This document shows, piece by piece, positions 1-8,400 of a stretch of DNA of 26,255 nucleotides. The stretch's first letter is position 1, and each line of letters starts with the position of its first letter. Where the stretch lies: positions 1 through 26,255 of the forward strand of contig JAVBPP010000040.1 in assembly GCA_031549535.1 (NCBI GenBank), written 5' to 3'. Under the pieces are notes generated by a model that was given only the letters and a program-made list of their open reading frames with translations, made no database searches and was not told the origin of the DNA. Source of the stretch: JAVBPP01 sp031549535. Its GTDB lineage: Bacteria > Bacillota > Clostridia > Oscillospirales > Acutalibacteraceae. The position numbers and the translations under genes were made by a program.

Positions 1-515
1 TAAAACGCATCGGTTGTCCATGTTTTTCCGCTGATAAAAGGTAGACTCAATTCTTTCATAATATTGATGAGATGGTTCGATGTTTTTACAGATATATAAT
101 CAGCGGAAGGAACATAATGATAACTCGTACCTTCATCACGATATGCGGCGGTAGGCACAATCAAAGCTTGCTCGGCAATATCTTTATTTAAGACACCACA
201 TGAGCCGAAGAAGACAAATTTTTTGCATCCTTTCGCGTGCATTTCTTCCATTAAAGCTACTGAAAACGCTCCTCCCGGCAGAGTTTTATATACAGCAATA
301 TCATTATGCTTATACTCTATTTTGTAAACCGGAATTGCTCCGCCGGCATTCATAAAAGTCAAATCTTCTGGCTGATATTTTTCTTTTAAGACATTAATTA
401 CTTTGCTTTGAAATGTAACTACTGCAACTTTGGGGAAATTACTCAGACCTGAGGAGGTATGAGAAGGAGAAATAATTTCCTCAGTTTGATTGTCGAATGT
501 GTCAACAATACTCAT
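1..515 (-). CDS. Nucleoside phosphorylase (PNP/UDP family), partial, cut at left edge
   Basis: The frame reads from an ATG at 515 leftward and leaves the window without a stop, giving 171 residues of the N-terminal part. It matches the PNP/uridine phosphorylase superfamily, which cleaves nucleosides with phosphate to a free base and ribose-1-phosphate in the cytoplasm. Supporting motifs are a glycine pair in MNAGGAIPVY, the phosphate-pocket-like VFFGSCGVL, and ALIVPTAAYRDEGTSYHY, typical of uridine/purine phosphorylases. A GGAG ribosome binding site lies 7 bases upstream of the ATG. The gene follows mntP on the same strand after 140 bp. By eye its codons are more AT-rich than those of the cda operon. 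The base specificity cannot be decided because the C-terminal half lies outside the window. Confidence 0.85.
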   Translation of the reverse strand, partial: MSIVDTFDNQTEEIISPSHTSSGLSNFPKVAVVTFQSKVINVLKEKYQPEDLTFMNAGGAIPVYKIEYKHNDIAVYKTLPGGAFSVALMEEMHAKGCKKFVFFGSCGVLNKDIAEQALIVPTAAYRDEGTSYHYVPSADYISVKTSNHLINIMKELSLPFISGKTWTTDAF

Positions 516-597
516 AAAATCACTCCTATAAGTTAATTTATTTTTTATCCCGAATTATTTTTTGCAACACAAAGTACAAAAAGTGAGAATCGAAAAG

Positions 598-603
598 AGT
601 ATA
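598..603 (-). promoter_or_regulatory. Possible extended -10 element for the nucleoside phosphorylase gene
   Basis: Read on the minus strand, TATACT is preceded by TGC (extended -10 type) about 80 bp upstream of the ATG. No convincing -35 box is seen at the right distance, so this is a weak call. Confidence 0.3.
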
Positions 604-655
604 GCAACGAAAATGGTTCGATGCTATTGGAAAAAGGAAAGGCTTCCCTATCGTA

Positions 656-1225
656 TCAAAAAGAAATAATACCCAAGTGCTCCAGTAGAATCTTAACGCC
701 CATTAGAATCAAAACAATGCCGCCAAAGAGCTCGGCTTTGGACTTAAATTTTATTCCAACGAAATTCCCCGCCTTTACGCCGGCGGCGCTGAGCAGCAAA
801 GTTGTGGCGCAAATTAACCCCGCGCTGGAGTAAATGTTCACCTGCAAAAAAGAAAAGGATACGCCGACGGCCAGTGCATCAATACTGGTAGCCACGGCGA
901 GGGGAAGCATGCGCTTTGGTCCCAGGGATAGCTGCGCGGGCTTGTCCGTTTCTTTTTCGAGGCTCTCTTTCACCATTTTGGCACCGATAAAGGCGAGCAG
1001 AACAAAGGCAATCCAATGGTCAACCGCGGTAATTTGTTTGGCAAAACCGGAGCCGATTAAGTAACCCAACAGGGGCATGGCGCCCTGAAACACGCCGAAA
1101 TACAATCCAACGAGCAACGACTTTGGCAGAGTGGATTTCGGCAGGGTCAAGCCAATGCTGACGGATACCGCCAGGGCGTCCATGGAAAGGCCGATTGCGA
1201 TGATAAATAATTCCAAAAAACTCAT
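656..1225 (-). CDS. mntP: MntP family manganese efflux pump
   Basis: This 189-residue protein has the length and six-helix layout of the MntP (YebN, DUF204) family, which exports Mn2+ across the cytoplasmic membrane. Two internally repeated motifs are visible: GLSMDALAVS with Asp16 and ATSIDALAVG with Asp116. These correspond to the conserved membrane aspartates needed for transport in the family. A charged cytoplasmic loop separates the two halves at about residues 86-105. Its start codon is only 22 bp from the cdaR stop on the same strand, so it is very probably cotranscribed with cdaA-cdaR. There is no room for the yybP-ykoY manganese riboswitch that often precedes mntP genes. Its RBS is poor (a G-run about 12 bases upstream), which may mean translational coupling to cdaR. 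Confidence 0.93.
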   Translation of the reverse strand: MSFLELFIIAIGLSMDALAVSVSIGLTLPKSTLPKSLLVGLYFGVFQGAMPLLGYLIGSGFAKQITAVDHWIAFVLLAFIGAKMVKESLEKETDKPAQLSLGPKRMLPLAVATSIDALAVGVSFSFLQVNIYSSAGLICATTLLLSAAGVKAGNFVGIKFKSKAELFGGIVLILMGVKILLEHLGIISF

Positions 1226-1247
1226 GCTTCTTGTATTCCCCCAACAT

Positions 1248-2555
1248 TTATGGCACGGTTACGGTCAGCTCCACCGTAAAGTTGCCGTAAACCCAACAGT
1301 CATCATGCCCTTTTACATATAGACGCGCGGGGATTTCGTAGCTGCCTGTTTTCGCCTGCAGAGTGTTAACGTTCAAATCCACGTCCGCGAAGATATCCCC
1401 CTCCTCCAGCTCCGCCACGGAAGCAGAGGGCCCGATTGCGCGCACCTCATCAATTCCTTGCGTGATGGTAATCTCTGTTCCCTTGGGCATATTCTGCATG
1501 GCAGCATCTCTATTTTGCATGACAATATTGTTGTTTAAAACAGGCAAATAGCGCGAGCTCATCCCCTCGGTGTTGATTTGCACACGAAATTGCTTGCGGC
1601 TCTCCAGTAACTTCAAATCCGTAAGATCAGAGGTGTTGAAATTAAATGTCTTCGTTGTTCCGGCTGGGATTTGTGCAAAATCAATAGTGCCAATGCTGAC
1701 TTTTTGCAGCGTTTCCAGCTTATCCTCGCTGATGCCAAATTCTGCCTGCTCAGGGGTGAAGACCATAGGCAACGGCTCAGATTCATATTTGGCAGGCGCA
1801 TTTTTAAATTGCACCGTGAGCGGCATTTTTACGCGCTTGTAGACGGGGATGGTCATTGTGACATGCAAATCATCCGCAACGGTGATGTAACTGCGCTGCT
1901 GTTCTCCGTTACTGTCGTAAAAGTTGATTTCTGTATCTGCCAACTTGGTTTCGCGTATCGGCTGGTCAAGGTAGGCGATTGCTACAGCCTTGCTGACGCG
2001 GTTTACCGCCAGCTCCGGTCCGGAAATGGTGACGGTGGATGTGGAAAGGCGCTCATAGTCCACAATATAGCCGTCCGCAGCAATGTTTTTCCCGTCCGCC
2101 ACGACCACCTTGGTGCTAAGCTCCAGCTCACGGTTTGTGGGGACATCAAAATAAACACGGATGCTGTCCCGTGAGAGGCCTGTGATGTTGACATTGGAAT
2201 CTTTATCCAGGACTGTGCTTTCCAAGCGCAGGGTGTGCGTATCTGCGGTGGCTACATAGTTGGTGCGCGCTGTCACCACAATATCCTCTTTGTCAATGGA
2301 GGCGAGCACATAGCGCTTCCCGTGTACGGTGACATCCACAGTAAACGAATCTCCGCTAAAGTTCTCCAGCCCCATGCTTTTTAAGTTATTGCTTTGCTCA
2401 ATCGTGATTTTTACATCGGGAATCAGCTTATCTTCCTCCACGCTGAATTGAATCATCACCACTACCCAAATCACCAGCGCAAATAAAACCGAAAGGCAGA
2501 ACACAAAACGGTTGGAGCGCAGCAATTTATTTAAGGTGAATGCTCGGTTTTTCAT
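1248..2555 (-). CDS. cdaR: CdaR, YbbR-domain regulator of the diadenylate cyclase CdaA
   Basis: This 435-residue protein has a short basic N-terminus and one membrane segment (about residues 18-36). A long extracytoplasmic part follows, made of repeated YbbR domains of about 80-90 residues. In Firmicutes CdaR is a membrane-anchored partner that modulates the c-di-AMP synthase CdaA. The repeat pattern of beta-rich segments such as VDVTVHGKRYVLASIDKEDI and VTISGPELAVNRVSKAVA is typical of YbbR domains. The gene lies 11 bp downstream of cdaA with a GGGGGA ribosome binding site, which strongly supports the identity. It ends 22 bp before mntP. No catalytic residues are expected. Confidence 0.93.
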   Translation of the reverse strand: MKNRAFTLNKLLRSNRFVFCLSVLFALVIWVVVMIQFSVEEDKLIPDVKITIEQSNNLKSMGLENFSGDSFTVDVTVHGKRYVLASIDKEDIVVTARTNYVATADTHTLRLESTVLDKDSNVNITGLSRDSIRVYFDVPTNRELELSTKVVVADGKNIAADGYIVDYERLSTSTVTISGPELAVNRVSKAVAIAYLDQPIRETKLADTEINFYDSNGEQQRSYITVADDLHVTMTIPVYKRVKMPLTVQFKNAPAKYESEPLPMVFTPEQAEFGISEDKLETLQKVSIGTIDFAQIPAGTTKTFNFNTSDLTDLKLLESRKQFRVQINTEGMSSRYLPVLNNNIVMQNRDAAMQNMPKGTEITITQGIDEVRAIGPSASVAELEEGDIFADVDLNVNTLQAKTGSYEIPARLYVKGHDDCWVYGNFTVELTVTVP

Positions 2556-2566
2556 TTGCTGTCCCC

Positions 2567-3454
2567 CTACTTATCTTTTTTTTGAAAGAGACGGCGCTTT
2601 CTCTTATTGTTCTCCTGCCCGCCGGGCAGGTGGAGTAACGCATCTGTCAGGCTGTTATAGAGCATCTTACCGTCCAAGTCCCGCCGCAGCTCGCCCTTTA
2701 CAGCAAGGGAAATTTGCCCCGTTTCTTCGGAGGTTACGACCACTAGCGCATCGCTCTGTTCACTCATGCCAAGGGCGGCGCGGTGGCGTGTGCCCAGGTC
2801 GCCCGGTAAAGAAGTGTTATCCGTCAACGGCAGCACGCAACCGGCGGCATACAGCCGCCCCTCCCTCACAACGGCCGCTCCGTCATGCAGGGGGGATTTG
2901 GGGTAAAAAATGTTTTCCAGCAGTTGGGAGGAAAGTGCCGCATCCACCAGTGTTCCGGAGGAAATCACATCCCCCAGCATGGTGCTGCGTTCAATCACCA
3001 GCAGGGAACCGATTTTTTCCGCGCTCATGTCGCGGCAGGCCTCGCACACGGCGTTTATGGTCTGTTGCGCCTGCTCCCGCAGCTTCTGCTGTTCCGCACG
3101 CAGGCCGAAGATGCGCAGGTTTGGCAGGCTGCTGCTGCTGCGCCCAAAGCTCTCCAGGGCGTGGCGGATTTCCGGCTGGAACAAAATCACCAAAACCAGT
3201 ATCAAATCAGTGAACAGGCGTTTGAGCAAAAACTCACTTGCCTGCATTTCCAGGCCAAGAATCACCAAATAGCCGATGCCAAGAAACACAAGCCCTTTGG
3301 CCAGCTGAATTGCGCGTGTTTCCCGAATCAGCTTGAGCAGGTAAAAAATAATCAGTGTGACAAGTAAAATATCAAAAAAATCAATCAAACGAAACACCTG
3401 GAAGGCCTGTTTGACCTGCTCCCAGATGGATAGTATACTATTCAAAAACTCCAT
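2567..3454 (-). CDS. cdaA: Diadenylate cyclase CdaA (c-di-AMP synthase)
   Basis: This 295-residue protein makes cyclic di-AMP from two ATP at the cytoplasmic face of the membrane. The N-terminal 90-100 residues contain three hydrophobic segments, followed by a DAC (DisA_N) domain. The two catalytic signatures are intact: DGA at 191-193 (in SPLHDGAAVV) and RHR at 223-225 (in GTRHRAALG). The N-terminal stretch LLKLIRETRAIQLAKGL is a family hallmark. Length is slightly above the roughly 273 residues of Bacillus CdaA because of a lysine/arginine-rich C-terminal tail. It is the first gene of the tight cdaA-cdaR-mntP cluster. A possible TACAAT -10 box lies about 40 bp upstream at 3495-3500 on the minus strand. 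c-di-AMP controls potassium and osmolyte transport and cell wall homeostasis in related bacteria. Confidence 0.97.
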   Translation of the reverse strand: MEFLNSILSIWEQVKQAFQVFRLIDFFDILLVTLIIFYLLKLIRETRAIQLAKGLVFLGIGYLVILGLEMQASEFLLKRLFTDLILVLVILFQPEIRHALESFGRSSSSLPNLRIFGLRAEQQKLREQAQQTINAVCEACRDMSAEKIGSLLVIERSTMLGDVISSGTLVDAALSSQLLENIFYPKSPLHDGAAVVREGRLYAAGCVLPLTDNTSLPGDLGTRHRAALGMSEQSDALVVVTSEETGQISLAVKGELRRDLDGKMLYNSLTDALLHLPGGQENNKRKRRLFQKKDK

Positions 3455-3538
3455 GTCAGGTGCATCCCTTCTGCGCGGTAGTGCTGTACCTGATATTGTA
3501 TCATAAGACGGCCTGTTTTCCTATTACTCTGCATAAAA

Positions 3539-4333
3539 TTAATGAAACTTTTTCATTTTCTCATCCGCAAACCCGGCTAAAACCATTCTGGCGTAACCTA
3601 CCAAGGGGGAACACAGCAGTGAAAGCAGAGAAAATCCGGCGGGGAGCAGGATGGAAAAATCCTTTCCGGAGGCAAGCTGTAAAATAAAATCTGTCTGGTG
3701 CAGCTTTAAGCCGAAGAAGAGGACGAGAATCGCAATCCCCAGCAGAGCGGCCCAGAAATAGGCGCGGATGCTCAGGCGAAACACCCGCAGAACGGAGCCC
3801 TTCATCAGCGAGAGGGAACGCTTAAAGCTATCCGCGGCCTTTGCCTCTTGGGTAGAAACGAAGGCATAGGGTGTAACCAGCAGGCGCAGTGTTAAGTAAA
3901 GATAAGCGAGAATCAGTGCGAGAGAAAGCAGGGAAACCACGAGGTAAACAACAGCGCTTGGGTCTTTGGATCCCTTTAACAACAGGTCAATTTTATCAAC
4001 ATAGCGGGAAAGGCTGAGGATAACCGTCATCACGGCGCCCAGCACCAGCGGCTGCTTGCCCTTATAAAACTGCAACAGCATGCCGAGCTTCGGCGTCTCA
4101 CCCCGCCAGGCGGCAAGGTAGAGCTGCACATAGCCCAAGGTCAAAATGGGGTAAAGCAGGCAGCCCGCAATATAGTAAAACACAAGCGCCGCCGCCGTCC
4201 AGCGTTCCAGATAAATGTTGATGACGGAAAAGCTGCAGCCTAACAGACAGATAATCGCCGTTGCAGGTAATAGCGTTTTCCAGTTGCGCTGATAGGCCTT
4301 GCGTGCCTGTTTGCATATTTCTCTGTTTCGCAT
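3539..4333 (-). CDS. DUF975-like integral membrane protein
   Basis: The best start is the ATG at 4333 (MRNREICKQARKAY), with a CGGAGG ribosome binding site 7 bases upstream. Longer frames would run into the divergent aldolase gene. The 264-residue product has a basic N-terminus, then about six hydrophobic segments. The central pattern TPYAFVSTQEAKAADSFKRS followed by SLMKG resembles DUF975 proteins of Firmicutes (a conserved Tyr/Phe-rich helix followed by an Ala-Ser-Lys-Ser-Met-Lys-Gly segment). The function of DUF975 proteins is unknown. It precedes cdaA on the same strand with an 84-bp gap, so cotranscription is possible but not shown. The family assignment is from recall of the pattern and is moderate. 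Confidence 0.65.
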   Translation of the reverse strand: MRNREICKQARKAYQRNWKTLLPATAIICLLGCSFSVINIYLERWTAAALVFYYIAGCLLYPILTLGYVQLYLAAWRGETPKLGMLLQFYKGKQPLVLGAVMTVILSLSRYVDKIDLLLKGSKDPSAVVYLVVSLLSLALILAYLYLTLRLLVTPYAFVSTQEAKAADSFKRSLSLMKGSVLRVFRLSIRAYFWAALLGIAILVLFFGLKLHQTDFILQLASGKDFSILLPAGFSLLSLLCSPLVGYARMVLAGFADEKMKKFH

Positions 4334-4364
4334 AACGAACCTCCGCTTTGTATTCTTTGAACCG

Positions 4365-4370
4365 AGTATA
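4365..4370 (-). promoter_or_regulatory. Extended -10 promoter element for the DUF975-like gene
   Basis: On the minus strand TATACT is preceded by TGC, 31 bp upstream of the start codon. The -35 position (TGTTCA) is poor, as is common for extended -10 promoters. Confidence 0.45.
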
Positions 4371-4423
4371 GCACAACGGCTCTCTTTTGAACAGTTGTTT
4401 TTGTGAAAAAACCAAGCGAATCC

Positions 4424-4451
4424 TTGACTTTTTGTGGGCGCGTGGTAAGAT
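4424..4451 (+). promoter_or_regulatory. Sigma-A-like promoter for the aldolase gene
   Basis: TTGACT (4424-4429) and TAAGAT (4446-4451) are separated by 16 bp and lie 40 bp upstream of the aldolase ATG. With the opposing element at 4365-4370 this forms a divergent promoter region. Confidence 0.6.
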
Positions 4452-4491
4452 TGAATCCGGTAGAATTCCCAAATAGAAAGGAAACGAAACG

Positions 4492-5406
4492 ATGCAACGA
4501 TTCCCCAAGGGTGTTTACCCAACTATGGTGACGCCGTTTACCCCGGATAATCAAGTGGATTATGACGGCGTGCTACAAATTATTGAGTGGTATGCAAAGA
4601 AAAAAGTGGACGGCATTTTTGCCATCTGTCAATCCAGTGAAATTTTCTTTTTAAGCTTTGAGGAGCGGCTTTCGCTGCTGCAGTTTATTCTTAAAAACCG
4701 CCCGAAGGATATGCCGGTCATCGCTTCCGGTCACGTCGCGGATGATATCCCTACCCAGCTGCGGGAGGCGCGTGCGGTAATCGACGCGGGCGCGGACGCA
4801 TTCATCTTTATCTCCAACCGCTTTGCAGCGCAGGCGGAGGACGACGCGGTCTTTTTAAAAAACATCCTTTCCGTTGCGGATGCACTGGACGGAACGCCCC
4901 TGGGCATCTATGAATGCCCCTACCCCTATAAGCGCTTGATTACGCCGGCGGTGATGAAGGAAATTGCCGCCACAGGGCAGTTCGCTTTTTTGAAGGATAC
5001 CTGCTGCGATTTGACGCAAATCAAGCAGAAGCTGGACGCTGCGGCGGGCACAGCCATGCAGATTTATAACGCGAACTCCGCGACTCTGTTGGAAAGCTTG
5101 CGTCTTGGCTGCGCGGGCTTCTCCGGCGTGATGGCGAACTTTCACCCGGAGCTGTATGTCTGGCTGTGCAAAAATTATGAGAAAGAGCCGGAAAAAGCAC
5201 AGAAGATTCAAGACTTTCTGGGCTTTGCCTCCCTCGCGGAGCTGCAGCTCTACCCCGTTAACGCCAAGTATCATATGATGCTGGACGGCCTGAAGTTGGG
5301 CTACTACACCCGCTCTAAGGATATTGCGGACTTTACGCCGAATCGCAAAATGGAAATCGAGGAAATGTATCGGATTACGCAGGATTATCTGGCGCTGATT
5401 CGATAG
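4492..5406 (+). CDS. Dihydrodipicolinate synthase/N-acetylneuraminate lyase-superfamily aldolase
   Basis: This 304-residue protein has the length and TIM-barrel pattern of the DapA/NanA class I aldolases, which form a Schiff base with a 2-keto acid such as pyruvate. Lys168 in FAFLKDTCCD is the expected Schiff-base lysine and Tyr140 in GIYECPYPY the expected catalytic tyrosine. The pyruvate-binding GTTGE motif is replaced by CQSSE (residues 46-50). The arginine that DapA uses for aspartate semialdehyde, five residues after the tyrosine, is a proline here. It is therefore unlikely to be DapA; a sugar-acid aldolase or lyase role is an inference. The ATG has a GAAAGGAAA ribosome binding site and its own promoter. 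It is monocistronic, ending at a strong terminator, and convergent with the GH106-like gene. Confidence 0.85.
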   Translation: MQRFPKGVYPTMVTPFTPDNQVDYDGVLQIIEWYAKKKVDGIFAICQSSEIFFLSFEERLSLLQFILKNRPKDMPVIASGHVADDIPTQLREARAVIDAGADAFIFISNRFAAQAEDDAVFLKNILSVADALDGTPLGIYECPYPYKRLITPAVMKEIAATGQFAFLKDTCCDLTQIKQKLDAAAGTAMQIYNANSATLLESLRLGCAGFSGVMANFHPELYVWLCKNYEKEPEKAQKIQDFLGFASLAELQLYPVNAKYHMMLDGLKLGYYTRSKDIADFTPNRKMEIEEMYRITQDYLALIR

Positions 5407-5416
5407 AAGGAAAAAT

Positions 5417-5461
5417 AAAGCGAGGCAACGATTGATACCAGAACAATCGTTGCCTCGCTTT
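5417..5461. terminator. Bidirectional rho-independent terminator, perfect 18-bp stem
   Basis: AAAGCGAGGCAACGATTG (5417-5434) is repeated perfectly inverted at 5444-5461 around a 9-base loop. A T-run follows on the plus strand and A-rich sequence flanks the left side, so it can end transcripts from both sides. It lies 10 bp after the aldolase stop and 9 bp beyond the stop of the convergent glycosidase. Confidence 0.93.
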
Positions 5462-5470
5462 TTATTTGGA

Positions 5471-8400
5471 TTATTCTGCCTGCAGCAGACGCGGCGCGGT
5501 CAAAATGCCGGAATCCCACAGCCGATATTCGTAGGTCCACTTGTAGTCACGGCTGCGCCAGGCGTGCGGGCCGTACCAATGCTCCGCATAGTTGCTGTTA
5601 TGTATCTCGCCAAAGGTATTGATGCGGTTGCCGAAGGCGGTGATGTCCAGTTTGTGCGCCCCGGCGGTCAGCTCGCCCAAGGAAACACGGTAGGGGGAGA
5701 TGCAGATGACGCCCTGCTTTTTGCCGTTCAGCGCAACGGTCAAAACCGGCTGATTGAACTGGCAGGCTTCCACAAACTGCTCACGGCCGTCGCCCGTAAC
5801 GCTGCAATGATAGGTTACGTTGCCGCCGTAGAAGGGCAGCCCCTGGTGCACCCAATTGCCAAAGGCCAGCTCGCGCACGGGTTGGGTAATCTTGGCATAG
5901 CGTCCCTGCACAGAAACGCCGAAATCGCCCAGAATAAAGCAGTTTTCAACGGTGGTGCGCACATCGAAGGGCTTTTTCAGCTCCAGAATATTTTCTCCGG
6001 CCTCGAGCTTGCCCAGCAGCAGGGTGGCGATGGCTTCGTCCACATACCAGCCGTCTGCGTTCGCAGCAAGCTGTTTGCCGTTCCAGATAATTTCAGTGCA
6101 ATCCAAATCCTCAATGCCTAGCTTGACCTCAGGCAGCGCAATCTCAGATTTCACGGTGAAACGCAGGGAAAGGGTGTTGCAGGCCTCCTCCGGGCTTTCC
6201 AGCACCCAAGGCTGTGTGCCGCCGCTGATGGCGTTGGACATGCCAAGCGTTTGCTTGCAGCTGTCGCAGATGCGCAGCACCTCTTCACAGCCGTTCCACG
6301 CGCCATCGTCCAGCTTGTATTCCGGCATATCCAGAACCAACACATTCGGCTCGGACAGGGTGACGGGGACAAGCGGCGCGACCTCGCCGATATAGCACAA
6401 AGACGGTTTTTCTTCCGAAGCCGGGAGGGCGGCACTTTCTTTTTCGCAAAGGCGGAGCAGCAGGCTGTCGTAGGCGTAAGAGTCCCAGCTAAAAGTGGTG
6501 AAGGCATTGTTCTGCACCACGGCAAAATCGCTGACTTCGCCCGTGAGCGTATCATAGAGCTGGGCGGTGTAGCTGCCCTGCAGCATCAGCGTGTAGCGCT
6601 CGGATTGCGTGGAATACCACTCGTGCGGGTTGTTAACATTGCAAAGGAACAGCCAAGAGCAGTCCGTGTCTTTGCGCAGCTGATAAATCAAGTTGTTCGA
6701 GCGCCGGCCGTCCTCATAAAACGCAGAAAGCATGCGGTAGGGCTCTAACGCCTCCAGAATGCGGGATTTGGACCAGAGAATGCGGTCACATTGGTCAGCC
6801 AGCTCAAACACACGGTGGCTCGGTGCAGCGTCTACATACTGCGCCGCCTTGCCGGCAAATATAATTTTTCCGCCGCGCGCCTTAAAGTCCTCCAAAGCCT
6901 CCACCGTTGTGCTGCGCAGGGTATCGCAGCCGGGGACGAGGATGACATCATATTGCATTTCGCCTACAGTGAAACCGGGCGCACCCTTTTGGAACTGCTT
7001 GGGCAGCAGGGATTCGCAGATATAGTCGAAATCCAGTGTGCCATAGAGCAGCCAGTCAGCCAAATCCTGGAAACGGCCGTCCATATCCTCGCGCTGCGCA
7101 ATGGTCTGCTGCGTGGGACCCCAGCGCAGCCAATAGCTTTCCACCGGATGGATAACGCCGATTTTTACAACCGGCTTGCCGCGCGTCATAGCCGTATGTA
7201 CCCGCGCAAAATGGTCCTCCAGATACTTATATTCCTCATACCAGGGGGATTGGTGGCCGATAGACGCGGGGTAATCGCGCTTGGCTTCACCGCGCATGGA
7301 GACCCAATACAGGTGGGGCACGCGTACACTGATGCCCAGCGCCGCCTGCCAGTCGCCGTGGGTTTTATGCTTGCGGAAATCGAAGTTCCAGTTGGTTACG
7401 CCGTATAGCTCACTGAGCACACCCGGGCGGCCGTATTGGTGCGCCGCGCTCTGTGCCTGTTTGGCGGTGGTGAACTCGCGATTGTCACACAAAATGTCGA
7501 TGCCAGGTAGCTGGAAACTGCGGTAGGAGCGCATGCAGTCACCCAACGCGGCTGTCTGGGACTTCAAGGTCGGTTCCTCCATCATATGGCCGGTGAGCAT
7601 CAAATCATGCTGTTCGCACCAGTTGCCGATGGTGTCGGAGAAGGCGGCCGCGAAGCGTTCCGCCACATGGTCGTGGTAGCGGTAGCGCGCCGTGGAAACG
7701 CCGTGGGGGAGCTCCCAATACAGCTCTGGCAGCTTGTCAAGAATATGCTCGCCGTAGGCGGCAAAGTAGGTATCGTCAAAATCTGTGGTGTAGGGCAGGG
7801 TGATGTCCTGCTTGCTGAATGCGTTCGGCAAAGTGCCCTTGTGCGCAAACTGCGGCTCATCCGTAAAAATGGCGGGGACAAGCTTGCCGAATTCATCGCC
7901 CACGCACTCCAGATAGCGCTCGTGCGTAATTTCCACAAATTTTTCAATTGCGGCGGGGGAGAGGGTGTCTACATAGGTTTCCAAGTTATACCAGGTGCTT
8001 TCGCCCTGGGTCTCCAGGTAGGCGTACCAAATATCGCCAGGGGCGGTTTCGCCCTGCGAAAGGCGCTTATACTCCTGCAGGCTGCCGTCCTCGTTTAAGC
8101 ACACTGCGAAACGTGCAAGCAGCTTGCCGTTTTCGGCGCGTACCGCCCGGGCGGAGGAATCGTCCAAGCTACCTTTTTCGCCCGCTCCATAGGGATTGGG
8201 GGTGAACAGCAGAAATTTTTCGCGGTGCTGCACATCCTTGGTCACATAGCCGCCCGCAAACCCGGAGGGCCATTTGTCCTCGTCATACAGCCAAGCGAGC
8301 ATCTCATTGCCGCGCGCCTTTTCTACACAGCCGCGAATTAAGTCCATAAACGGGTCGGAGAGGTATTTTGTCTCCATCCCCACGCGCACATGCATGTGAA

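Noticed and set aside
1226..1247. yybP-ykoY manganese riboswitch upstream of mntP
   Set aside because: Only 22 bp separate cdaR and mntP, which is too short for the riboswitch, and no such structure was seen.
2512..3213. 233-codon open frame on the plus strand opposite cdaA/cdaR
   Set aside because: It is antisense to two well-supported genes, has no RBS, and its Arg/Pro/Cys-rich composition is typical of a shadow frame.
4492..5406. Calling the aldolase DapA or NanA
   Set aside because: GTTGE and the DapA substrate arginine are missing and there are no lysine-pathway or sialic-acid genes directly adjacent; only the superfamily is supported.
5432..6121. 229-codon plus-strand frame beginning in the bidirectional terminator
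   Set aside because: It is the antisense of the glycosidase C-terminus and starts inside a terminator stem.
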